From contig DASWTK010000329.1 in NCBI GenBank assembly GCA_036402175.1, forward strand, positions 1-18,743: DNA of 18,743 bases, written 5' to 3'. The notes beneath the pieces were generated by a model that was not told where the DNA came from, did not search any database, and saw only the letters and a list, made by a program, of their open reading frames with translations. Of the stretch, positions 6,930 to 15,200 are shown one piece after another. The position numbers were made by a program, and so were the translations under genes. Numbering within the stretch: position 1 is the first letter of the stretch; each line of letters starts with the position of its first letter. This stretch comes from DASPKM01 sp036402175. Its GTDB lineage: Bacteria > Bacteroidota > Bacteroidia > Chitinophagales > Chitinophagaceae.

Positions 6930-7901
6930 TCAGTTAAGAGAAAACCTGACAGTCTTTTTCCTTCTTTCTTTCAATGCCCACCAGGTAAGCGCGACGGCTG
7001 CTGTAAATACAGCAAGCTGCAGTATAAGTTTTACCGGCGCTGCAGGAGGCGGAACCGACTCCACTCCATCGGCATTCACGTAGGCCGGGTCATCTACATA
7101 CCGGCCGTGCGACGGAACAGCATGCTCCTCAAAATTATCTGCGAGGTTGTGGAGCGCATTCCGCATTTGGCTGCCCCGCATTGGCTGACCATGACCGGTA
7201 GCAACGATCTCTGGTTCAAGTGCAGCCAGCTTCTTTACCGACTCCTGCGCGGAAGTCCAGTTGTAAGTAAAGTATTTCGGCGGTCCGCATAACTTCTTTG
7301 ATTGAGTCATGACAGCTGTTGCGGACTCCTGCTGAGTAGTAACGAATGCGTCACCTGCGATCAGCACACGATCGCGCTCACGGAAGATACTGATATGACC
7401 CGGAGCATGTCCAGGTGTATGAATATATTTCCATTCAGGAAGGCAAGGGATGGTTCCATCTGCCGGTAACAGGCTGAGATGCCTGCCCAGACTGATGGGC
7501 CCTCGCGGATACATCCATGAAAGTGAAGCGAGGATACCTCCACCAACAGTTGGATCAGGAGGAGGATAAGATGACTGACCTGTCAGATAAGGTCTTTCCA
7601 TACGGTGGGCATAAACAGGCACATCCCATTCTTCTGCAAGCATCACAGCAGAGCCAACGTGATCAAAATGTCCGTGCGTCAGAATTATTCCTGAGGGTTT
7701 CAGATCGGGCCAGAACAGGTGTTCTGCCATTCTTTTTATTTTAGGAGCTGAAGTTTTGAGACCAGTATCAACCAACACCCAGGTGTTGTCACCGGAATTG
7801 TGGATCATGAATATGTTTACGAAAATATCCTTCATTCTCCATACGCCTGGTGCGATTGCCTGCCAGAATACATAGCCGTCTTTTCGTTTTATCTTTTCCA
7901 T
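6930..7901 (-). CDS. Metallo-beta-lactamase-fold hydrolase with C-terminal membrane anchor, 323 aa
   Basis: Zinc hydrolase of the metallo-beta-lactamase superfamily, substrate unknown. Zinc ligands are visible: the H-x-H-x-D-H motif at His76, His78, Asp80, His81 (THGHFDHVG), His165 in TPGHAPGH, Asp184 in LIAGDAF, and a distal His in ATGHGQP near residue 238. The family spacing and TPGHTPG-type motif resemble the glyoxalase II/lactonase-like branch more than true beta-lactamases. No signal peptide is seen. The C-terminus adds a proline-rich linker and one hydrophobic helix (about residues 292-310, LILQLAVFTAAVALTWWAL), then a basic tail ERRKK, so the enzyme looks tail-anchored. It ends 26 bp from the convergent oxidoreductase. 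The aminotransferase gene upstream is on the same strand, 93 bp away, so co-transcription is possible. Confidence 0.88.
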   Translation of the reverse strand: MEKIKRKDGYVFWQAIAPGVWRMKDIFVNIFMIHNSGDNTWVLVDTGLKTSAPKIKRMAEHLFWPDLKPSGIILTHGHFDHVGSAVMLAEEWDVPVYAHRMERPYLTGQSSYPPPDPTVGGGILASLSWMYPRGPISLGRHLSLLPADGTIPCLPEWKYIHTPGHAPGHISIFRERDRVLIAGDAFVTTQQESATAVMTQSKKLCGPPKYFTYNWTSAQESVKKLAALEPEIVATGHGQPMRGSQMRNALHNLADNFEEHAVPSHGRYVDDPAYVNADGVESVPPPAAPVKLILQLAVFTAAVALTWWALKERRKKTVRFSLN

Positions 7902-7994
7902 AAGCGCAATTATTTTTTAGAAAAGAGGTTGGAAAATCATGCCAGACAATTACAACGCAAATCTGAACGATCACATCAGCTGATCACGTAAGTG

Positions 7995-9188
7995 TTACTC
8001 AGCCAATTGGCTTAAAGCTTCTTTAATCCGCTTCATGCCTTTTTCAATATTCTCCATGCTGTTCGCAAATGATATTCTTATGCTTGAAGGATCGCCGAAT
8101 GCACGGCCGGTAACAACCGATACGTGAGCTGTATTGAGCAAATACATACAAAGATCATCTGCATCTTTCACAACGGTATCACCATTCATTTTTCCAAAGT
8201 AATGGCTGATATCGGGAAATACATAAAATGCCCCATCGGGAGATGCGCATTGCATACCGGGGATTTCTTTCATCAGTTGAAGAATGCGCTCACGCCTGCG
8301 TGCGAATTCTTCTTTCATTTCAAAAGTAGGGCGAAGATCACCTGTGAGTGCGGAAATTGCTGCGCGTTGGGTTACAGCGTTGGCGCCGCTGGTGAATTGT
8401 CCCTGGAGCTTTTCGCAAGCCTTTGCAACATCGGCATGCGCTGCAATGAAACCAAGCCTGTAGCCTGTCATTGCAAAACCCTTACTAAGACCATTGATCA
8501 CTATAACACGGTCTTTGATGTCATCGAACTGTGCAATGCTTTCGTGTCCAACTCCAAAATTGATGTACTCATAAATTTCGTCGGAGATAATGAATACTTT
8601 CGGATGCCTGCGGAATACATCTGCCAGCGCGCGGAGTTCATTCTTAGTATAAACGGCACCACTGGGATTGCAGGGTGATGAAAAAATAAACAGGGTTGTC
8701 TGGGGTGTGATTGCTTCCTCCAGTTGCTGAGGTGATATTTTATATCCCTGCTTACTGGTTGTTTTAATGAGGTGTACCGTGCCCTCGCCCAGTTTCACAA
8801 TCTCGGAATAGGTGACCCAGTAAGGTGTGGGTATTACAACTTCATCTCCCCTGTCGACCACCGCAAGAACCGCATTGGCGAGACTTTGCTTGGCGCCTGT
8901 TGAAACTACAATGTTTTCAGGTTTATAGTCAAGGTTGTTATCACGCTTGAATTTTTTACAGACCGCTTCTCGGAGGTCGGGATAACCTGCCACAGGCGGG
9001 TAGTGGCTCCAATTATCATCTATCGCTTTTTTTGCGGCTTCTTTTATATGTTGTGGGGTATCGAAATCAGGTTCGCCGAGGCTGAGGTCAACTATATCCA
9101 TTCCTTTCGCGCGAAGCTCCCTTCCGAGCTTTGCCATTTTAAGGGTTTCCGGTTCATTGAATCTTTCCAGTCGTGAAGAAAGTTGCAT
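7995..9188 (-). CDS. Class I pyridoxal-phosphate aminotransferase, aspartate aminotransferase type, 397 aa
   Basis: PLP-dependent transaminase, most like the bacterial aspartate aminotransferases of the thermophile type (subgroup Ib), interconverting aspartate/2-oxoglutarate and oxaloacetate/glutamate; prephenate or other amino acids are also possible substrates. Conserved elements appear in order: LSLGEPDFDTP (34-45), PPVAGYPDLR, STGAKQS (96-102, phosphate contact), PTPYWVTY (Tyr123-Trp124 stacking on PLP), SSPCNPSG with Asn174, SDEIYEY with Asp203 and Tyr206, and the PLP-lysine motif NGLSKGFAMTGYRLG with Lys236 and Arg244. The substrate-carboxylate arginine lies in SSIRISFA near the C-terminus. 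Family length is normal. The start is supported by a -7 box (TACTTTTG, minus strand) about 22 nt upstream. Confidence 0.93.
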   Translation of the reverse strand: MQLSSRLERFNEPETLKMAKLGRELRAKGMDIVDLSLGEPDFDTPQHIKEAAKKAIDDNWSHYPPVAGYPDLREAVCKKFKRDNNLDYKPENIVVSTGAKQSLANAVLAVVDRGDEVVIPTPYWVTYSEIVKLGEGTVHLIKTTSKQGYKISPQQLEEAITPQTTLFIFSSPCNPSGAVYTKNELRALADVFRRHPKVFIISDEIYEYINFGVGHESIAQFDDIKDRVIVINGLSKGFAMTGYRLGFIAAHADVAKACEKLQGQFTSGANAVTQRAAISALTGDLRPTFEMKEEFARRRERILQLMKEIPGMQCASPDGAFYVFPDISHYFGKMNGDTVVKDADDLCMYLLNTAHVSVVTGRAFGDPSSIRISFANSMENIEKGMKRIKEALSQLAE

Positions 9189-9209
9189 GGGTCATTAAGT
9201 TGTTGCGCG

Positions 9210-9217
9210 CAAAAGTA
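9210..9217 (-). promoter_or_regulatory. -7 promoter box (TACTTTTG) of the aminotransferase gene
   Basis: The minus strand reads TACTTTTG, an exact match to TAnnTTTG, 21 nt upstream of the aminotransferase ATG. Where a -33 TTG would be expected there is only the CCCAAAAC repeat, so the upstream element is missing or degenerate. Confidence 0.55.
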
Positions 9218-9224
9218 AGAAAAC

Positions 9225-9270
9225 GGTTTTGGGTTTTGGGTTTCCGGTTTCGGGTTTTGGGTTTTCCAGG
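9225..9270. repeat. GGGTTTT-rich repeat, left arm of an inverted pair
   Basis: The plus strand carries tandem-like GGGTTTT units mixed with GTTTCCGGTTTCGGGTTTT (9240-9258). An exact 19-bp inverse of the latter lies at 9523-9541. Four GGG runs (9231, 9238, 9252, 9259) could form a G-quadruplex on the plus strand. Confidence 0.75.
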
Positions 9271-9367
9271 GTTGAAGGGCGTATGGTGAGGAGTGAGGGG
9301 ATTAAATTTTGTGGTTGGAGGTAGATAAAATAAAAATGGTGAGGGTCTAGTTGGATTGAAAAATTAC
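9271..9367. other. Short AT-rich spacer without features
   Basis: No gene, hairpin or promoter was recognised between the left GGGTTTT repeat and the hairpin at 9368. Together with the neighbouring repeat, hairpin and remnant entries, this accounts for the 395-bp gene-free stretch between 9189 and 9583. Confidence 0.4.
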
Positions 9368-9407
9368 ATAATACAAAAAGGCAGCTGATGCTGCCTTTTT
9401 GTATTAT
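9368..9407 (-). terminator. Very strong bidirectional terminator hairpin
   Basis: Perfect 18-bp stem ATAATACAAAAAGGCAGC (9368-9385) / GCTGCCTTTTTGTATTAT (9390-9407) with loop TGAT. The A5/T5 tracts within the stem make it work in either direction. It lies 11 nt past the stop codon of the gene remnant on the minus strand (9419-9526) and about 177 nt past the DUF4397 gene stop, whose transcript it probably also ends. Confidence 0.8.
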
Positions 9408-9418
9408 CTGAATAACTA

Positions 9419-9526
9419 CTAAATCAGAAGGTTCCGCTTGTAAATCAAGTTTACGCCAATATAATAATCAGGTCCTTCAGCAAAATCAATCACCAACATT
9501 CCAAATCATTCTCCGTCTTTGGAAAA
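9419..9526 (-). pseudogene. Probable decayed 3' end of a lost gene
   Basis: On the minus strand a coding-like frame runs to the stop TAG at 9419-9421. It reads FSKDGE, then an in-frame TGA (9506-9508), then FGMLVIDFAE, GPDYYIGVNLIYKR and NLLI. If the TGA was once TGG (Trp), the frame would be continuous to about 9526, where it runs into the GGGTTTT repeat. The alternating pattern DYYIGVNLIYKR resembles a beta strand. An 18-bp terminator hairpin directly follows the stop, as expected for a real gene end. I infer that an older gene was deleted, leaving its last ~35 codons and its terminator. The stretch is short, so chance openness is not excluded and no family can be named. Confidence 0.45.
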
Positions 9527-9588
9527 CCCGAAACCGGAAACACAAAACCCAAAACTCAAAACCCAAAACCCAAAACCCAAAACCTAAT
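9519..9588. repeat. CCCAAAA-rich repeat, right arm of the inverted pair
   Basis: The plus strand carries AAAACCC units at about 7-bp steps up to the DUF4397 stop codon; AAAACCCGAAACCGGAAAC (9523-9541) is the exact inverse of 9240-9258. On the minus strand, CCC runs at 9548-9550, 9562-9564, 9569-9571 and 9576-9578 give four GGG runs, three of them separated by TTTT, that could form a G-quadruplex just after the DUF4397 stop. Confidence 0.75.
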
Positions 9589-10270
9589 TATGCACAATAA
9601 TCTCCGCTCCCAACGCCTGGCTTCCGGCACCGCCAACAAATCCTTTAGCGAATACTGTATAGATCTTTCCGGCCTGCAGGGCAATGTTTGGCAGACTTAA
9701 TACCACAGTGCTGGTGCCTGCTACCCTAACCTCCAGGTTATAAGATGCGGCATTAAGCGGTGTAAATGCTGTATAATTTGCAGTTGCCTGATCGTTGAAT
9801 GCGCGGTTTCCAAAAACAACTGGTCCGCCGGTTACTGCGATATCCACTGCAGGAGCATTCGGACTGAGATGGAAAAAGCGCACGTGCGCCTTTCCTGCCG
9901 CAGGAGCAGTAAGGTCGTCAACAACAACTGCTGCCTTGATCTTACTTACTGAATCAAGTGCAAATACCGAATAATTCTTATTCGCGTCCAGTGTTACGTT
10001 CGCATCGATCACATAAGTTGTGGTTGTTGCAGGTGATACTTTCAGATTGGTAGCTCCCGCATTCACTTGCAGGTATCCTGTGTTGGTAGGATATGCCAGA
10101 TTCGTTTTTGCCACCGCGTTATTCACCCTTATGTCAACAGCCGGTGCGTTAGGCGATGCATGAACTACCATTACGTTTGCCTGGGGAATCGGATCGTCGT
10201 CCTTGTCACATCCCCAAAGAACTATTGCAGACAGAGCCGCACTTAAGAAAAGCCTCATTTTGTGTTTCAT
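9584..10270 (-). CDS. DUF4397 surface lipoprotein with two repeats, 228 aa
   Basis: Lipoprotein of unknown function. Residues 1-21 form a lipoprotein signal peptide with lipobox V-L-W-G-C and lipidated Cys21. The residues after it, DKDDD, fit the Bacteroidota lipoprotein export signal (Cys-X-Lys-Asp-Asp), which predicts transfer to the cell surface. Two copies of a DUF4397-type beta domain follow. SPNAPAVDI occurs at residues 39-47 and 136-144, 97 residues apart, each preceded by a His-containing strand (VVHA, FFHL) and each domain closing with a YSVFAL / YTVFAKG strand. The mature protein is Ala/Val/Thr/Asn-rich with almost no cysteine, typical of extracellular beta proteins. ATG at 10270 is used; Met5 could also start it. 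A tandem-repeat array lies upstream in the same intergenic region. Confidence 0.88.
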   Translation of the reverse strand: MKHKMRLFLSAALSAIVLWGCDKDDDPIPQANVMVVHASPNAPAVDIRVNNAVAKTNLAYPTNTGYLQVNAGATNLKVSPATTTTYVIDANVTLDANKNYSVFALDSVSKIKAAVVVDDLTAPAAGKAHVRFFHLSPNAPAVDIAVTGGPVVFGNRAFNDQATANYTAFTPLNAASYNLEVRVAGTSTVVLSLPNIALQAGKIYTVFAKGFVGGAGSQALGAEIIVHN

Positions 10271-10413
10271 GATATAAGTTTTGATTACAACAACGGATGG
10301 AAAGCTTTTGTTTAAAGTTGTTGACTAATTTTTTAAACAAAATCTGAATTTTACGACTATAAACGGGTCCGTGCAACATATAATAAACGGTTCTGCAATT
10401 TGGCTGAACAAGG
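10271..10413. other. Upstream region of the DUF4397 gene
   Basis: About 140 bp between the DUF4397 start and the tandem array. It should contain the DUF4397 promoter on the minus strand, but I find no good TAnnTTTG box in it. With the array it forms a 504-bp gene-free stretch. Confidence 0.35.
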
Positions 10414-10769
10414 GAATGCATGAGGCTCAAGCAGCGAATTCATGAGGACTCACCAGACAATTCATGAGGATCAAACAGTGAATTTATGAGGATCCACCAG
10501 AGGATTCATGAGAACCCCACCAGGAGATTCATGAGGACCCACCAGAGGATTCATGAGGACCCCACCAGGAGATTCATGAGGACCCACCAGAGAATTTATG
10601 AGGAGCCACCGGGGAATTTATGAGGTTTCTACCAGTGAATTTATAAGGATCCACCGGGGAATTTATGAGGTTTCTACCAGTGAATTTATGAGGATCCACA
10701 ATGGAATTTATGAGGCCCCACCGCGGAACTCATGAGGATCAAACAGGGAATTCGCGAAAACCGAACTGT
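10414..10769. repeat. Tandem array of about 15 copies of a 22/23-bp unit
   Basis: Direct repeats start near 10414, 10436, 10458, 10480, 10503, 10526, 10548, 10571, 10592, 10614, 10637, 10659, 10682, 10704 and 10726, with a degenerate copy at 10748. Each unit begins with a conserved core GAATTYATGAGGA (Y = C or T; some copies GATTCATGAGGA). A more variable 9-10 nt tail follows, usually ACCCACCAGA, ATCCACCGGG, TTTCTACCAGT or ATCAAACAGT. Some variants recur in alternation (the TTTCTACCAGT copies at 10614 and 10659; the GGACCCACCAG copies at 10526 and 10571), which suggests growth by duplication of two-unit blocks. The period is not a multiple of three and no reading frame follows it. It lies between two minus-strand lipoprotein genes. 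The period is close to two helical turns, so it could present protein sites on one DNA face; this is inference. Confidence 0.9.
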
Positions 10770-10774
10770 GAAGG

Positions 10775-12070
10775 TTAAAACAAACCGGAAAGATCCGGTA
10801 CTCTTTTTCTTTTGCGTTTTAATTCAAAATCATAAAGTACTCTGCCCAGCTGCTTCATAAAAGGATAACCAACCGAGTCATAATCGTATTTGTCGTCATT
10901 AAGAATGCCATCACTGTTACAATAGATTGTGGCGCTTACCATAAATTCTACCTTCTTATCCAGGTCAACCACATATGCAACATCCGTCAGGAAGCCATAA
11001 GCGTTGCCCACTTTATTGAACACCCTGAAATTTTCGGGCAATTTTCCTTTTTCTGAACCCCAGTAAATGAATTTACAGAACGCGTCATGATAATTGCTGG
11101 TGTCATACGGTGGATAACCTGCTTCGCGTGGGTATAGCGACATGAACTGCCGTACAAACCGGTGGTCATCTTCCTCAATTTCAAAACGATATTTCTTTGC
11201 AAAGGCATCGGGAAACAGAATTGTTTGCATCATCTGATTCAGCTCGGGCAGCGAAATTTTATTCTTTTTTGAAAAGTCCATCGGACCCGAAACAAGTTTG
11301 CCTCCGCTGTAATAACCGGTTCCGATTGAATCGTTTCTAACCGGATATGGATTCGCATTAAACCGTGAAGGCTGATTGTGCAGAAGCCGGGTAGTGTCAT
11401 CGTAAAACCTGATCGGGTTAGTGTGCCTGTTCTCATCTTCGCTCATCGGTAAAGAAAGCCGGTGCACAATGGAAGCATTGTTATACCCCATTTCCCGCAA
11501 ACGCTTATTGATCTGTTCCTGGCCGACAAATTCATACAGTCGGTTAAATGCGTCATTGTCGCTGACCAGAAATATCTTTTTTATATAATGTGCTACAGTT
11601 GGCCTGCCATCGGGCGTGGTTGGATCATTATAAACCGGGGTCTGTCCGCTATAATCCGCTTCTGTAATCATTGAGCTGTTCCGGTTGACGCCCAGGTGTT
11701 TCAACTTACCGATCTCTTCGAGCGCCAGCAGTGCAACCGGCATTTTTACGGTAGAGGCCGGGTAAAAATAGTTCCCCGGGTCTACATTAAAATAATAGCT
11801 GGTAAATACAGGCTCGTTGTTTTTTTTACGATCTATCTGAGTATAAATGACCTGCACCTTGTACTCGTTCCGTTTTTGTAAAACAGACCCGAAGTATTGG
11901 GGATATCCTGATAAAAGGTTTTCCAAAAATGCATCGGTCCTGGGGAATTGCATGTCTATCTTATTTATGGGTCGGACGGTCTTGCAGGCTGTGAACAGTG
12001 CGGCTAAGCTGAGAATAAGCAGAAACTTTTGCAATCGATAGAATTTAAGTTGAGTCAAAAATAAGGGCAT
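10775..12070 (-). CDS. Serine hydrolase lipoprotein of the class A beta-lactamase fold, 431 aa
   Basis: Penicillin-binding-type serine hydrolase (Beta-lactamase2/class A-like family); true substrate unknown. The catalytic motifs are present: S-x-x-K as PASTVKMPV (Ser106, Lys109), S-D-N at 171-173 (VSDNDAFNRLYE), and a K-x-G box as NKVGNAYG (Lys354-Val-Gly). The N-terminus is a lipoprotein signal, LQKFLLILSLAALFTAC, with Cys29 as lipidated residue, so the enzyme is anchored in the envelope. About 430 residues and long insertions between the SDN and KVG boxes exceed a typical beta-lactamase (about 290), so a cell-wall or other role is likelier than antibiotic resistance. Starts are uncertain: ATG 12070 is used, an in-frame ATG at 12160 adds 30 unlikely residues, and a TTG at 12034 would place the signal directly after the promoter box at 12056-12063. 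Confidence 0.85.
   Translation of the reverse strand: MPLFLTQLKFYRLQKFLLILSLAALFTACKTVRPINKIDMQFPRTDAFLENLLSGYPQYFGSVLQKRNEYKVQVIYTQIDRKKNNEPVFTSYYFNVDPGNYFYPASTVKMPVALLALEEIGKLKHLGVNRNSSMITEADYSGQTPVYNDPTTPDGRPTVAHYIKKIFLVSDNDAFNRLYEFVGQEQINKRLREMGYNNASIVHRLSLPMSEDENRHTNPIRFYDDTTRLLHNQPSRFNANPYPVRNDSIGTGYYSGGKLVSGPMDFSKKNKISLPELNQMMQTILFPDAFAKKYRFEIEEDDHRFVRQFMSLYPREAGYPPYDTSNYHDAFCKFIYWGSEKGKLPENFRVFNKVGNAYGFLTDVAYVVDLDKKVEFMVSATIYCNSDGILNDDKYDYDSVGYPFMKQLGRVLYDFELKRKRKRVPDLSGLF
12056..12063 (-). promoter_or_regulatory. Possible -7 box (TATTTTTG) for the serine hydrolase gene
   Basis: The minus strand reads TATTTTTG, an exact TAnnTTTG match, but it falls within the first codons of the ATG 12070 reading frame. 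If used, translation would have to begin downstream, e.g. at the TTG at 12034, which directly opens the lipoprotein signal peptide. Chance occurrence in AT-rich sequence is possible. Confidence 0.3.
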
Positions 12071-12182
12071 TACACCAATCCGGGTCACTAAGCTGAATTG
12101 ACAGTCAGGGAGGCCTTCCCTTTTAACGTATGAATCACTTAAAACAATAGCCGGTTCCAAAGCCTTGAAAAGGGGAAAACCC

Positions 12183-12190
12183 TATCTTTG
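12183..12190 (+). promoter_or_regulatory. secDF -7 promoter box (TATCTTTG)
   Basis: TATCTTTG, an exact TAnnTTTG match, 31 nt before the ATG at 12222. The surrounding CCCTATCTTTGC is identical to that before nusB. It lies after the alternative TTG start at 12165, which is therefore rejected. Confidence 0.7.
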
Positions 12191-12221
12191 CAAACTCTTC
12201 AAAAAAAACAAACTGATCCCA

Positions 12222-15200
12222 ATGAGAGCACTGGTCACCATCTTTGCTGTTTTGCTGACTCTGATATCCCTTTACCAACTTTCGTTCACCTGGTTTGTGA
12301 ATAAGCACGAAAGCGCCATGGAAGAAAGGGCCAGGCAATGGGTTAACCGCAATTATACCCCCGCTGAGCGTAAATATGCCGGAAATAAAGAACTGCAGGC
12401 TGTCTACCAGGATACCATCACCGAAGCTTATAATGACAGGCTTCGTCAGATACTGGACAGCACCCGTGATAAAAAGATCACCTGGTGGGGACAGAGCTAC
12501 CAGAAAGCAAAAGAAAGTGAGTTGCTGTTGGGTCTCGATCTCCAGGGTGGAATCAACGTAACGCTTGATATCGCACTCGATGGATTGATCAAAGGGCTGG
12601 CAAATAATCCAAAAGATGCACAGTTGCTTAAAGCGATTGAGGAAGCGAATCGCCGGAAAGTAACCAGCGACGCGGATTTCATAACGCTGTTTTCACAGTC
12701 GTTCAAGGACGTAAATCCTAATACTCCCCTGGCGCCATTATTCGCCAACAGCACCAGGAATAAACTAAAGATCGACGCTTCCGATAACCAGGTTGTCACC
12801 TACATGAGAGAACAGGCTACCGCGGCCATGCGTCAGACTTACCAGGTACTTACCAAACGTATTGATAAATTCGGGGTCGCGCAGCCAAACGTGAACCTCG
12901 ACGAGACCAAGGGTATTATCACCGTTGAACTTGCAGGCGCAAAAGATCCGGAAAGGGTAAGAAGGTATCTGCAGTCAACAGCGAATCTTCAATTCTGGGA
13001 ATTGTATGATATCAATGAAATCGCGGCTTCGATCCAGGCTGCTGATAAAGCGCTTGAGACCTATCAGAACAGCCTTCGCGGAATTGATACCAGCAAGACA
13101 ACAACTGCGGCGCCTGTGACCATTTCTTCGGTTGGGGGTGATTCAGCAACAGCGGCGGTAGCAGATACTTCCCGCAAGGATACAACTGCACTCGGCAATA
13201 CCGCTTCAGCAAATGCAAATCCGTTGTTACGTCTTATCCAGTTCGCGCAGCCGCAGCAGGATGAACAAGGCAAACAAACTTTCCCTGCTTTTATTGGTGC
13301 AGCCGCGTTAAAAGATACAGGCACTATCAACAGATACCTTGAAATACCTGTTGTAAAAAATAATTTCCCTGCCAACCTCAAATTCCTCTGGAGTAAACAG
13401 GAAAGGGATGCCGATGGGAAAGCATATGATTTCCTTTACCTCTACGCCATCAAAACGGTTCCGGGAAGTGAAAAAGCCAAACTGGAAGGTGAGGTTATCA
13501 CTGATGCATACCAGGATTTTGAACAGATCACCAATCGGGTGATTGTTCACATGACCATGAACAAACAGGGCGATCGGGTATGGGAGAAGATGACCACCGA
13601 TGCGTTCAACGCAGGTAAAAAGCCGATAGCGATTGTACTGGACGATATCGTTTACTCAGCACCGTATGTGAACCAGCCAATCAGTGGCGGAAGTTCGACT
13701 ATTACCATGGGAAGCGGCGCCAATGCAAAGCTGGCTGTGCAGGAAGGACAGGATCTCGCTAACATTCTTAAGTCGGGCAAACTGGAAGCGCCTGCCAAGA
13801 TTGTACAGGAGCAGGTGGTTGGCCCTACGCTGGGACAGAAAGCAGTTCAGGGAGGCGCCTGGGCATTCGCAATTTCATTCCTTGTGATCTTTGCGTTGAT
13901 GCTGTTATACTTTAATACAGCAGGATGGGTTGCGAACTTTGCGCTCATTCTTAACCTGCTGTTCACAGTTGGTATACTAAGCATGTTCGGATTCACGCTT
14001 ACAGCCGCGGGAATTGCCGGTCTCGTACTTACGATCGGCATGGCGGTGGATACGAATGTGATCATTTTCGAACGTATCAAGGAAGAACTTACCAAAGGAA
14101 AATCCTACAATATAGCATTCAAGGATGGCTACCGGCGATCATTGGCGCCGGTGCTGGATGGTCACATCACTACCCTCCTCACCGCATGTATACTCGCCTA
14201 TTTTGGATTGGGGCCTGTACTGGGCTTTGCAACTACGCAGATCATCGGTATCCTGATGTCGTTATTCTGCGGTATCGTTGTTGCCTGGCTGGTCACCGAT
14301 TGGTGGACAAAAAAGAACCGTCACTTTAAATATTTCACTTCATTATCAAAAACCATTTACCGCAAGGCGCATTTCAGGTTTACAGAATACCGTAAGTACG
14401 CATATGCTATTTCGGTAGTTGTTGTGCTGCTGGGTGTGGCTTCTATTTTTAACGGCTTCAATGAGGGTGTTGAATTCAGTGGAGGAAGAAGTTATGTGGT
14501 CAAATTCGGAAGGCCTGTAGATACCGAAGTTGTTAAAGAGGATCTTTCAAAAGTATTTGGCAAGCACCCCGTGGTGAAAACCTATGGCGGAAATGATCAG
14601 CTGGATATCACAACAGATTACCTGATTAAAGATGAGTCACTGACAGCGGATTCCGCAGCTATGAATACGCTCTACGCCGGTCTGCAATCCTATTTCCCGA
14701 ATGTATCTCTCCAGGATTTTAAAACGAGGAATATACAGCAGACCAAAAAAGTTGTGCCTACTATCTCAGATGACCTTAAAACAGGTGCGAAATGGGCAAC
14801 CTTCTGGTCGCTGCTCACTATTTCACTTTATATTTTCATCCGCTTCAGGGACTGGAGATTTTCGGTTGGAACAATCGTGTCATTGCTGCACGACGTGCTG
14901 GTTACGTTGATTGTGTTCTCATTCTTTAAGAATATAGTTCCATTTCCGCTCGAGATTGATCAGCACTTCATTGCCGCGATCCTGACCGTAATAGGCTTTT
15001 CAATGAATGATACCGTGGTAGTATTCGACAGGGTACGTGAGTATGCGCGCGAAATGAAAGGTGCCGATAAAAAAACGATTATCAACAGAGCGGTGAATGA
15101 CACACTGACGCGTACAATCATGACCTCACTTACAGTATTTTTGACGTTATTGATCCTTTTCATTGTCGGAGGAGAGGTAACAAGAGGTTTTGCATTTGCA

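Noticed and set aside
10414..10769. CRISPR array
   Set aside because: The copies abut with no unique spacers of constant length; the variable 9-10 nt tails recur and are too short. No cas genes are in the window.
10414..10769. Iteron-type replication origin (22-bp direct repeats)
   Set aside because: There is no Rep-like gene, AT-rich melting region or DnaA-box cluster nearby, and the surroundings are chromosomal housekeeping genes.
10775..12070. Antibiotic-resistance class A beta-lactamase
   Set aside because: The SxxK, SDN and KxG boxes are present, but the protein is far longer, is a lipoprotein, and lacks a recognisable ExxLN omega-loop motif that I could place with confidence.
12071..12160. 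N-terminal extension of the serine hydrolase from ATG 12160
   Set aside because: It would put about 40 polar residues before a clear lipoprotein signal peptide and run into the secDF promoter region.
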